DNA from: Prorocentrum cordatum
Lineage: Eukaryota > Sar > Dinophyceae > Prorocentrales > Prorocentraceae
Direction: 5' to 3'
Assembly (NCBI GenBank): GCA_963575745.1
Contig: CAUYUJ010016354.1
Location: forward strand, 1 to 64,000
Length of the DNA: 64,000 nucleotides
The first letter of the stretch is position 1; each line of letters opens with the position of its first letter. The notes below the pieces were generated by a model. The model had not been told where the DNA came from. It worked only from the letters and a program-made list of their open reading frames with translations, and did no database searches. Shown here piece by piece: positions 44,677 to 56,059 of this stretch. Both the position numbers and the translations under genes were made by a program.

Positions 44677-44839
44677 CAGTGGAGGCCAGCCCGCAAGAAC
44701 TTTCCACAAGAAACCCAACCCCGAGACCCCAGGACGCCCATATTTTTTGGTGTGGGAACGCCACGCTTTCCGTCGCAAGACCATCGGAGCCAAAGAAACC
44801 GTAGGCAAGCAGGGTGTTTCTTGGCATGGGTCTCCACTG
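44677..44839 (+). mobile_element. Family A TIR element, copy 3, flanked by 13-bp direct repeats
   Basis: Begins CAGTGGAGGCCAGC and ends GGTCTCCACTG; the right side is TA but the left is CA. TACAAGGATACCG occurs at 44661-44673 and 44840-44852. The interior TTTCCACAAGAAACCCAACC, CCCAGGACGCCCATA and TTTCTTGGCATGGG matches copies 1 and 2. Confidence 0.8.
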
Positions 44840-44899
44840 TACAAGGATACCGTTATGTTCCCGGACTCCCCGCAACGCGCGCGCGCGGCCTCTTTTGCC

Positions 44900-45196
44900 C
44901 GCGCGCGCGCGCTTCAGAACCAGGTCTCAGACCCACGCTGTGCCATGCCGCGGGGCGCGTGCGCAGTGGCCGGGCCGCCGCGGCCCGAGGACTCGCACGC
45001 TGCGCGAGGCAGCGCCCCTCGGAAGCGGGCGCGCCGGCCGTGCCTTGTCCACAGAGCTTGGGGCAGCGTGCAGAGGCTGGTCCCCAGGCGCCAGGCCTTG
45101 GACACCGCCGAGGACGGCGACGGGGAGGAACGCACTCCTGACACGTCCTTGCCGCCGCCCAGCGCCAGTCGCCGGAAAATATCTGGGGAGGATTGA
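44900..45196 (+). CDS. Possible 3-terminal exon, unknown basic protein
   Basis: A plus-strand frame reads PEDSHAARGSAPRKRARRP, CLVHRAWGSVQRLVPRRQAL, DTAEDGDGEERTPDTSLP and SASRRKISGED then a stop. The basic cluster could be a nuclear signal. It is open through the end of family A copy 3, so any exon must begin after about 44870. Not recognised; the opposite strand is also open. Confidence 0.3.
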   Translation, partial: RARALQNQVSDPRCAMPRGACAVAGPPRPEDSHAARGSAPRKRARRPCLVHRAWGSVQRLVPRRQALDTAEDGDGEERTPDTSLPPPSASRRKISGED

Positions 45197-46509
45197 TGGG
45201 GATGGGCGCGGAGCTCGGGTTACCTGGTCCCCTGCCCCTCCTCTCGCCGTGGCACTGCAACTCGGAGGAGGGTCAGTGCAGGCATCGAAGGCCCTCCCCA
45301 TCGCTGGGGGGAATGAGGAGGACCGTGAGGAGCAGTGAAGAGGAGGACGGGGAGGAAGGAGGACCGCCGATGTCTCAACTGGTCTTCCTCTCAACGAAGG
45401 GGCCTGTGCGGCAGCGCCGCAGGATGGGTGAGGAAACGGGTCCTGGAGCCCAGGGCTCTCTGCAGGTTGGAGGCTCGTTCTGGGGACCGTCCTGGAATCA
45501 CCCGCTCCACTCATGCGTCGATGCTGCGTCGAATGATCATCGACTCCAGTATAACTCGCATCGAACCCGAGTCAAACTTAAGTCGAGCTAGCGTCGAACT
45601 CGAATCGAGCTAGACTCGACCTAGAGTCGAACAGATCCGTCAGGAGGGCCCCAGGAAGGTCCCCCCTAACGAATATCAGATCCCTGGTTTTGACTAGCTC
45701 GTTTGAAGGGGCCCGAGGACACACAAATAAATACACAAGACTCGGGCGTTGGCAGAAATGGGTTTAGTGTAAAAGGGGACGCCCCCCCCCGCCCCATTCC
45801 ACCAACCGGAACTGCCGTCACCCGAACAAACACCAGTTACGGCAGACCTGGTTTAGTGACTCTGGCAAATTTAAGGACTCCGAACCGCGTCCCCTTACCT
45901 GGGGTCCTGGCTATACCCGAAGAACGATGGATTCCCCAATGTTTTCTCATATTTCCTGGATTTTCGTCTTTCCCTTCACTTCCCATACTTTCCCATACTT
46001 CACTGGGAATCCACGATTCATTTTGTCTGTATTCTTTTCCCCGTCCTGATTGTTGACGGCCCCTGGGGTCCAGGGAGGGCCCGGCCCCCGGGGTCCAGGG
46101 AGGGCCCGAAGAACTCAAGAACGGCGAGACTCTCTCCACGGCGAGATTCGGCCACGAATGCATTGGTCCTAGGCCAGAAGAACATCCCTCAGGAACATGA
46201 AACCCTCCGTCGGCCAACACAGACAGAACATCCAAGGGTACCCCCCCAAGGATGCACACGAACATCCAACGAACACGAAGAACACTGGGGTACCCTCCGC
46301 GGACCAGCGACGATCTGATATCCCCGGTCCGACTGTGGGCACCATGGCACACGCCGGCGGCACGGGTAAGATCGGTCAAGAAGCAGCTGGGCGTCGGCCC
46401 AGGAATCGCCCCGCCCCGGCCCACGAGAGTCAGAGGGCGACGACGACAAGAACACGAGAACAGAAGGGGGAACGAACGACGAGGCGGCAGGGGAGAGGAA
46501 AGGGTACTG
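45197..46509. other. No gene; repeats at 45530-45640 and 45718-46060
   Basis: 45530-45640: TCGAACTCGAATCGAGCTAG-type repeat. 45718-46060: second copy of the AT-rich repeat at 3040-3195 (GGACACACAAATAAATACACA at 45718, TTCCCATACTTTCCCATACT at 45980), split by about 180 unrelated bp at 45742-45923 that carry an inner inverted pair AAAAGGGGACGC/GCGTCCCCTTA. 46075-46110: short tandem GGGTCCAGGGAGGGCCCG. Confidence 0.5.
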
Positions 46510-47160
46510 CTGCTGCTGCTGATGATGGTGATGGCGATGATGACTGTAAAGGTGAGTATGAAGGTGGGGCGGATGAGTATGAAGATGTAGATAAAAATGA
46601 TTATGACAATGGTGGCGATGATGATGACGGTGGTGATGATGCTGAAAGTGATGATGCCGGTAATGCTGAGGCCATTGGTCTCGATGTTGGTGGTAATGAT
46701 GAAGGCGTCGATGAGTATGATGTGATTTTGATGATGGTGATGACCACCATGATGATGATCATGGGACTGCTTATGACGATTATGATGATGGTAATGATGA
46801 TGCTGGTGATTAAGATGAGAACGATCATGATGATAACGACACTGATGCTGATAATGGTGATGATGCTGATGCTGGCATTGGTGGTATTGATGGTTTGACA
46901 ATGGTGATATGATGGTATTGATAGTTTGATGATGATGCGGATGGTGATGATGATGCTGATGATGATGGTGCTGGTAGTGACGACGGTGTTGATGTTGGTG
47001 ATGCTGGTGATGATGATGATGATGCTGATGATGATGACAAGGATCATGCTGATGCTGATGATGATGACGGCGGTAGTGGTGATAATGATGATAATGATGA
47101 TGAGGGCGATGGTGGTGGTGGTGGCTATGATTGGGATCACGACACCATCACCATCACCAC
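46510..47160. repeat. (GATGAT)n-rich array, 650 bp
   Basis: GATGATGATG with frequent GGTGATGATGC variants. A similar array of CATCATCAT lies at 60855-61330. Confidence 0.9.
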
Positions 47161-47615
47161 TACTGTCCTGCGTGCAGAGGAAGGCCAGAGCAGCAGCGCA
47201 ACAGCCGCGCTTCTGGATGAGGTCGAAGCCGTTCTTCCGCAGCTGGTACCTCGGGGAGGCAGCACCGAGGGGCGGGGGGGGGGGACGAGGCCCGACAGAA
47301 CTGCGTGCTGTTCTCGCGGGCCTCCAAGAAAGGGGGCGTTCAAGCGTTGCTGTTTCCATTGTTTCCCGTAATGGTTGTCTCCCTGGGGGGGGGGGGTGCG
47401 GCTCGGAGAAACGATGACGCATGGGCGGGGTAGGGCATATCGGCTGTCTTCGGCGCGGTGGCCCTGCGTCCCCCTCCTCCTCTTCTCCTGCCTGCCCGTG
47501 CGCGCGTCTCTATCCCGTCTCGGTGTCTCTCACTCTCTCTCTTTCTCTCTCTCTCTCTCTTCCCCTCGCAATTGTCGACTTTCTAGCATCACGCCGCTGC
47601 AGTCCGCCTCCTATA
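47161..47615. other. No gene firmly supported
   Basis: A minus-strand stretch at about 47260-47170 (LRKNGFDLIQKRGCCAAAL then AFLCTQD) could be an isolated exon. 47525-47565 is a CTCTCT run. Confidence 0.3.
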
Positions 47616-47617
47616 TA

Positions 47618-47784
47618 CAGTCCGGCCGCTGAAAGAAGGAACGCTAACCAAGGAACGAAGCCCCTTCTTGGCCTTGCAAGCGCCTCCGTGCCCCAGGAGG
47701 ACAAGAGGAACAACACTGGAGGAACCTAAGGAACATCGAGCCCCTTCCGAACCCAAACTGTTCTTTATTTCAGCGTCTTGGTTG
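47618..47784 (+). mobile_element. Family B TIR element, copy 3
   Basis: Starts CAGTCCGGCCGCTGA, ends TTCAGCGTCTTGGTTG, flanked by TA (47616-47617 and 47785-47786). The interior AGGAACGAAGCCCCTTCTTG, GAACATCGAGCCCCTTCCGA matches copies at 3767 and 28475. Confidence 0.7.
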
Positions 47785-47899
47785 TACCGCGCCGATGCCG
47801 CGCACGACCCCGACGAGCAAAAGCTGAGCGTGCTCGCAGCCTTCCTCCCTTGGGGAGGGGCGGGGGGCGGGCAGCGGAGGCGGTCGAGCGCCAGGGAGC

Positions 47900-49030
47900 A
47901 CCTCCCAAGGAGAGGAGGAGGAGGAGGAGGACGAGGAGGAGGAGGACGAGGACGAGGAGGACGAGGACGAGGAGGACGAGGACGAGGAGGACGAGGAGGA
48001 GGAAGAGGAGGAGGACGAGGAGGAGGACGAGGACGAGGAGGAGGAGCAGGAGGACGACGGCGGGGGCGGGCGGCGGGCTACCTGAGGTCAAGGCTGTCCG
48101 CGAGGCGCTCGATTCTCGATCCTCGATCGATCCTCGATCCTCCGTCCCCCGATCCTCGACCGACGCCGACGAAGACGTCGACGTGGACGACAAAGGGCGG
48201 CGTGGGTAGGCAGCTCCCGCGGGGCAAGATGAAGTCAGGGCGCTCCGTCGGGAGGGGGGGTCGACCACCCCTCGGGGCTCCTCCTCCTCCTCCTCCTCCT
48301 CCTCCTTCTCCCCCTCCTCCTCCTTATTCCAGTCCTCCTCCTTGAGGCTGGTCGTACTCATCCTCATCCTTCTCCTCCTTATCATGCTCCTCCTCCTCAT
48401 CTCCTCCTCCTCCTACTCCTCACTCTCCTCCTCCTCCTCCTCTTCCGTCTCCTTTCTTCTTCCTCCTGTTTATCATCCTTGTCGTCCTTTTCTCTTTCAG
48501 CCCCGCCGTCTAGAGCGAAGCGAGGAGGGGGGATTAGGCCCAGGGAGGAGGAGGACGGAGAGGAGGAGGGGAACACGAGGGAGGAGGAGCAGACGGAGGA
48601 CAGGGGGGGACAGACGAGGACGAGGGAGGGAGAAAGGATGGTGGGAGGAGGGAGGTGGAGTGAGAGGGAGACGATGTTCTGCCTCGCTGCGCGCGCGCGT
48701 CGCAGCCGTCCACAATATCGAGCCACCCGGGAGCCACCGTGCCACCCGGGAGCGGGCTTGGCGGGTCCGCATCGGGTCATCGGCGACGATGGCGACGACG
48801 AAGTCGCTGCCGTCGTCGTCGCCGCCGCCGTCGCCGCCGTCGTCGTCGTCGTTGTCGTCGTCGTCGTCGTCGTGGTCGTCGTCGTTCGTCGTCGTCGTCG
48901 TCGTCGTCGTCGTTCGTCGTCGCCGTCGCCGTCGTCGTCGTCGTCGTCGCCGCCGCCGCCGTCGCCGTCGTCGTCGTCGTCGTCGTGGTCGTCGTCGTCG
49001 TCGTTCGTCGTCGCCGTCGTCGCCGCCGAG
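47900..49030. repeat. Triplet-repeat region
   Basis: 47905-48060: GGA/GGACGA. 48110-48170: CGATCCTCGATC repeats. 48280-48475: CTC-rich. 48540-48660: GGAGGA/GAGGGAGG. 48785-49027: CGT/CGTCGCCGTC. All open frames here are repeat artefacts. Confidence 0.85.
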
Positions 49031-49557
49031 TCTGGACAGTATCATCCTATGCCTGCGTGTAGCCGCAACCTAGACGAACGGCAGCTACCCAGCACAAGGT
49101 CGAGAGTCTAGAGTCCCAGAGATTCAGCTGGCTCGGCTCAGCCCATCGGGCGCGAGAAAACTGCGGGTCCCTGCATCTCAACACACTGTCCTAGTCCCCC
49201 ATGTCTCTGCCCCAGTCCCCGCGTTTTCACGCGTCGAAGCCCGAGCTGACCAGGATTAAACTGAGCCAGGCTGAGCCAAGGTAAAAAGCCACGGGCGCAA
49301 GAAAGATTCACCCCATTCCCTGTATATCTACATGATCCCAGTCCCCCTCCCCTCTAGAGTCATCGCACACCGAGGACCTAAGCTGATTGGGGTCGGCCTC
49401 GCCGAGGAGGAGGAGGAGGAAGAAGAAAAGGAGGTCGAGGACAAGGAGGAGGAGGAGGAGGAGGAGGACAGGAAGGAGGAGGAAAGGAAGAGGCAATCCT
49501 ACGATGACCCTGCGGCGGCGCGTGGGGCGCTGCGACAGACGTGCCCCCTCACCGTCC
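49031..49557. other. No gene; 3-prime flank of the 49.6-54.6 kb gene
   Basis: 49255-49270 and nearby hold CTGAGCCAGG words; 49400-49490 is GGA-rich. No polyadenylation signal can be recognised with confidence. Confidence 0.4.
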
Positions 49558-50961
49558 TCACCGCAGGAGGTGCTTGCACTCAGGATTAACTTTCGGTTTA
49601 TCCGTGCTGTTGCTCTTGCCTTTCTTGCCCTTGCCCTTGCCCTTCGCAAGCTTCGGGGCGGTTTTGAGCATGGTGGGGGCGTCGTCCCGGGTCAGGCGGA
49701 ACACCTGGCCAACCGCGGCCTTAGCGAACTTATCCTTGTCTTCGCTGCTCACAGAGAGGCGATGCACCGTAAGGTGCACATCCAAGTGTTTGCTCTCGGC
49801 CAGCACGGTGTAGTCGAACGTGTAGGCGACCTTGACAGCTGTCACCGACATGTTCAGCGTATTCTTAGTAAGCTCAGGATCAGGCACGGGACCGTCATTG
49901 GGCTGCACCATCCACGCTGGGATGAAATGCGGGCAAGCAAACGAGGCGCCAGCGGCACCAGGGGGACTGATGAACAGCTCCTCGGTCTCCGAAAGCTTCG
50001 CTAACGGGATCGCGCCGACAGTCGGGACGCGGCTGACCTGCGGGAAGTGGGAGAGATGGAAAGGCTAGCCAGGAAAGGGAGGAGGAGGAGGAGGAGGAAG
50101 AGAAGGAGAGACTAGGAGAAGGAGGATGAGGAGGAGGAGGAGGAGGAGGAGGAGGAGGAGGAGGAGGAGGGGGAGTGCAAGGATTATAATGGAATGGAGA
50201 TGCCGAAACTCGCCGCCTCTGCCCAGGAGAGCGTCGCGGTCGCCGCCGCTGACGCGATCTCTAGCCAACCCGGGAGGGGAGGCAGGGAGAAAAGGATGAG
50301 GAGGAGGAGGAGGTGGCGGTGGCGGGGAACAAGTTTTGGCCCAAGTTAGTCGGAGCTGCCTCGCCGATCATGTTGAAGCCCAGGTTGTTGATGTCCGCCC
50401 CCTCGGTCTTCTCGACGTACAGGACGACGTTCGCGTTGAGCGAGTCGCCTTTGCACAGGTCCAGGCCGCTGTCTGGCGGCAGGGTCTGCGGGGACAGCGC
50501 GTGGAAGCAGAGGTCGAAGAGCTTGGTCTGGACTTTCAGCGCGAGCATTGCCATCTGCGTGCCCGGGATGGAGCTCCTCTCCGCAGCACCTGCGTCCCCA
50601 ATCACAACTTCAGTCGCCCACATGGATCGGATATGGGTCACGGTGCTCATGGCCGCGAAAGGGTCGATGGTAGTGCCCGTCTGCAATGCCTTGCCGCAGC
50701 CGCCGTTCGCAGCATCCATCATCTTCTGAGCCTGTGCCAGCGCTGCGGCCGCGTCGGCCGCTGCCTTGTGTGGTGTGGCGCGGCCCTGGGGCCCCAACGC
50801 AACCCCCCAGTTCCCCAGCCCTTCCGTGCCGTAGATTTTCCCTTCGTCCATCCTCGCCCTCCCCGCCTATCATCATCGTCATCATCAGCCATCCTTACTA
50901 CCTCCTTCTCCGCCCGAGGGACCGAGGGACGTGTTATGTTAGGTTGTTCTCCTGCGAGGCC

Positions 50962-51035
<74 letters not shown>

Positions 51036-54000
51036 GCAGGGGGGCCCTGGCACCCTGGCAGGGGGGCAATGCGATGGGGGCACGGGGCCGCGCAACCTCC
51101 GCAGCGGCCTGCTCCGCATTGGCGGTGTCCGTAAGATACTTCGTGATGGTGGGCGTGTCGAGGGCGGCGTCACCTTCCCCGTGCGAGTGCTTGAATATGT
51201 CCTGCATGCGAGACGCAAATAAGGTGGCGCCGACCTCCTTGCCCTCCGCGGTCATCTCGATGATGGGCACGATGGTGTTCAAGGTCGCATACGCCCAGCC
51301 GAGGACGTGACCGTAGTCGCGATTGGTCATCTTCTCGGGGCCCGCAACGAAAACCTGAATGGCTTCGCGGAAGAATAGTATGCGGAGCCCGCGGAAGCGC
51401 TGCAACTTGTAGGGGGTGTCAAACACCTTTCCGGACACGCTGGCCAGGCTCGTCTTGTCCCTCGCGTTCTGCTCCATGCCAACATGGATGTCGTTCACGT
51501 GCCGCGCGAACGACTGCCACTTCGCAGGCAGCGTCTTGTACAATTCCTGCGGGGACGTAGCGGCGCGCGACCGACACGAAGTGCAAAGGGAAGGAGGGGA
51601 AGGAGGAGGAGGAGAAGGAGGAGGAGGAGGGGGGACCAGATGGAGGAGGGGGAGGAGGAGGAGGAGCGAGGCACCAGGTCCCCCAGAAGAAAATAGAGGA
51701 AAGGAGGGAGTGGAGAGGAGACGGGCGGAGGAGGAGGACACGTGGACACGTGGGGGTTGTTTTGTTGTGTGCGTCCTCTGCCATCATAGTGATGAGCTTC
51801 GCGAGCTTGACGGGGTCTTTGCTGGAGTCGTCGGTGGAGGTCCCAAGCTGCAAGGACTCAACCCTCTCGTAGATCTTGCCCTGGAACTCCCTGAACGCAG
51901 GCATCATGATAGGGGGCGACTGGCCAGCCAAGTTCTGTGCCAGGAACGCGCAGAGGGCCCTGACAAAGGCCTGGTCTTCCTTCATGGACTGCATCACGCT
52001 GACCTCCGGGACGGTCTTCGCCAACTCCGACAAGACGGGGTCGGCAGGCTCAGGTGCAGCCGACTCCTCCGTCTCCCCAGTGGCCAGGACATCGATGAGA
52101 GCGGTCGTCAATTGCTCCGAGCTGGCAGTGGTGCTGTCCTGAATGCCAGGCAGCTCCACCTGGCGAAAGGAATTGCCATGCGCCTTGATCATCATGATCC
52201 TGATCTCTTTGCGGACCAGCTTCCACTGAGTGAGCGTCGTTCCGCCAATCCTGACCTCTTTCGTGAGCCCGAACAACAGGCCAATGTCCAAGCCCTTGCG
52301 GACGTCTGCGGTCTGGATCTGAGCGGGCGTCAGGAACTCGAGCGGTGCGAAAACGCAAGACGCCAGGTCGTCGAGCCAGCACTTCAGTCTGGATGCATCC
52401 GTCGTGATCAGAGTTAGCACCTCCTCGGGCGCGAGAGGCTGCTTCTTTGCCTTCTTCATCGGCGGGGGCTTCGCCCCAGCAGCCTTGGTCTTGGCCTTGG
52501 CTTTCGCCTTGGGCGCGGCCTTCGCTTTGTACAGGACCGAGCCTGTCATTGGGGTGTTGAGCCAGAGGAGGTACTTGTTCGTAGCAGTCGGTCCAGTGAA
52601 TAGCCAGTGGGTGTGCACCTGCGCGCCAAGCGAGTCGTCCGATGTCCAGGGGACGCAAAACTTCAGCAAGCAGAATAACACCTCCTTGTAGACGTGCGGC
52701 TCCATCGTTGCCAAGTAGTGCGCCTCCATGAAATTTGAAACGATGTTGTTCACGTTCGCCACCGTGGCGTCGTACAGGCCTGGGCGGAGAAAATCGACGC
52801 CATTGACGGCCCCGTAGAGCGCGTTGTAGTCTTTCCACAGGTCGAGCCTCCGCCAGGGGCCAGGTGTTGAGCAGAGGAGGAGACGGCGATGGGGTGGATG
52901 TCGGAATGGGGGATGAGCAGGGCAGAATAGAAGAGTAGAAGAGGTGGTGACCAGAAGGGACGGGGGAAGAGGAGCGAGGGGCGAGACATTAGACATGCAT
53001 CGCCTCTTCAGATCATTGTAGAAGGCCTTGGTATTCGTATACTTGTTCCAAGACTTTTTGAAGAGCTTGCCATGGTGCTTCATCACCCAAGCCTCGTATT
53101 GTTTCTCATAGCAATCGGGCCCGCTCTTCGGGCACGTGGTCGTTTCGATACCATTATCAAAGCAGCATTTGGCCCAGCCAGTCTGGATGTCCTCGCAAGC
53201 GTTCAACCTGGCTGGCGCTAAGGGTCGGTCGGCCCCAACTCGGGACCAGTCGCAATAGCCTAATTGGGGCGTGCCCAAAGGGACATGCATCAGAGGACCC
53301 ATTCGTCAACCCAGCGAGACCCCAATCGAGGCATTCCGAACCACCGCCCAGACGTTTCTGAACAAGGGCTGAGGCTGAGGTGGGGGGTGGGGAGAGGGAA
53401 GGAGGAGAGGAGAGGAGGATGCGGCTCGGGCCCTAAGTCGGACCGACCAGGGAAGGCCAATCGAGACATTCCACTCTATGTTTCTCAGCCCTCCCATTCC
53501 TCCTACCCCCAAGCGGCGGCGACAATTCCAGGTAGGTTGTGGGGGCCCCCTCGTGGTACTCGTTGCCCTCGTTCTTGAGCCATGATAAGACATCCTTCGG
53601 GGTGTCGTGACGCCATTCTTGAATCAGCACCCCCTCTGCGCAAATCTTCGAGATGTAGCGGTTCGGCACCAGGTCGCCCTTTTGCATGTCGAAGGCGACG
53701 TAGAAGGCCTGGCCATCGCTCGCTTGCAGTCTCATCTCATCCCCATCCAGCCTCCAGCCTACAGCCCCCCTCTGACTCCCCCCTCCCTCGCATGCGGCGC
53801 ATGCGGCCTCGCTCAAGGTAGCCCCCGCGATGAAGTAGAAGATCGGCGGCCCGGAGCTGTCGTCGCCGGGCGAGACCTCGGGACCGCGGGGCGCCCAGAG
53901 AAGCAAGTGGAGGGAGAAGGGGGGCAGGGCAGGAGGACTGAGGACAGGGGGAGACGGGAGGCATCGAAGGCGACGACGAAAGTGGAAGAGGGATATGGGG

Positions 54001-54572
54001 GGCACGAGGGTAGAGGGGGACAATAGGGAGGAGGAGTGCAAGGCGGAGGGAGGAGGACGAGGAGGAGGCAGAGGGGAGAGGAGGGGGTGGAGGGACAAGC
54101 GTGGAGTGGCAGCTTACATTTCGCTTGGGACCTGGACGGCCATCATAGGGCCTCTGAAGCGGCTCATGACGCCTTTCTCCAGTATGCGCCTGGCGTACAC
54201 CATCACGGCCCCCCCTGGCTGCCTGGGATTGACCTGCTCGTGGCGCCGAAGGAGCTTGTCTCCTGAAGGCGAGAATGGCAAGGCTTTGCGGTCTGCCAGC
54301 CTGTAGTGTGACTCAATCAGCGCGTAGAGATCCTGCCCATCCTGGTCCGGGAAGCGTTCTGCGACGCTCGCTCTGGGGCCAAATAGCATATCATGCATCG
54401 CGCCGAGCTCCATCACCGCCTGGGCCGCCCCTGCCGACGAATGCGCCGCCGCAGCGGGCTTCGGAACAAGCAACCCTGGCCCCGCCCCCGCAGCATGGGC
54501 CCCCAAAGGGCCCCCAGAGCTCGAGGCCCCAGACACGCCGCTCGCCTCCAAGGGGGACTGCTGCCCGGACAT
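49558..54572 (-). CDS. Conserved-looking unknown protein, about 1,100 codons, 8 exons
   Basis: No known domain recognised. Exons: 54572-54132 (ATG in GGCGCCATGTCC), 53876-53808, 53708-53524, 53207-53004, 52847-51776, 51546-51097, 50764-50360, 50037-49558 (TGA). Frames join without a stop to 1,101 aa. Peptide highlights: GAMHDMLFGPRASVAERFPD (exon 1), YVAFDMQKGDLVPNRYISKI (3), WAKCCFDNGIETTTCPKSGP (4), LKRLDLWKDYNALYGAVNG across exons 4-5, a Lys/Ala linker KAKAAPKAKAKAKTKAAGAK that may be a nuclear signal, VFDTPYKLQRFRGLRILFF (6), NANVVLYVEKTEGADINNLG (7), and a basic tail KGKGKGKKGK (8). Donors are GT, GC, GT, GC, GA, GT, GC; every acceptor is AG before G. Two limits have an equally in-frame alternative: exon 1 to 54118 with exon 2 from 53937, and exon 3/4 at GTAGG..ATTAG. 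Introns (99-332 bp) hold GGA or CGT microsatellites. Confidence 0.8.
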
Positions 54573-55508
<936 letters not shown>

Positions 55509-56028
55509 TCAGCTGGGGCCCTGGTGCTCGGTGCTCGGCTGCGCGGCTGCGATCAGCTCCCAGCCTCCCGCGCCCGCGTCGAGCGCGCCAAGGATAGCGT
55601 CGTGGCCGACGAGGCGCTGGAGTTCCTCGGCGCGGCAGCGGCCAAGCATGGCAAGCATGGGAATTGGGTCAGCGGGGTCGGAGGCGGGGCCCGGGGCCAT
55701 CTCGCAGTCGGGGCCGAATCCAACCGTGGCGAGGAGGGCCGCCCCCCCGTCCAACTCTGGAACACTGGAAAACCAAAAGATGCACCTCCATTGAAGGCAG
55801 AGGCGACACAGGGGGCCCACAGAACGGGGTAGTTCAAAACCGATGGCGAGGCAGGAGGCGGAGCCCAGAGGGGCCGAGGTGGAAAAGGGCGAGCAGGGCA
55901 AGGTTGGAGGAGGAGGACGATGATGGAGGATAAGGCTTACCCTGGCCAGCAGGCCCCGAATGTAACCTGATAGGCACGGTACGTCACATGCACCCGGCGC
56001 AAGACGGCAGGAGGAGGAGGAGAGGAGG

Positions 56029-56059
<31 letters not shown>

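Noticed and set aside
50336-51310. 324-codon plus-strand frame
   Set aside because: Antisense to exons 6-7 of the unknown gene and to the (CGT)n intron.
53568-53580. GGCTCAAG on the minus strand at 53.57 kb
   Set aside because: It lies inside a coding exon of the unknown gene and has no leader sequence upstream.
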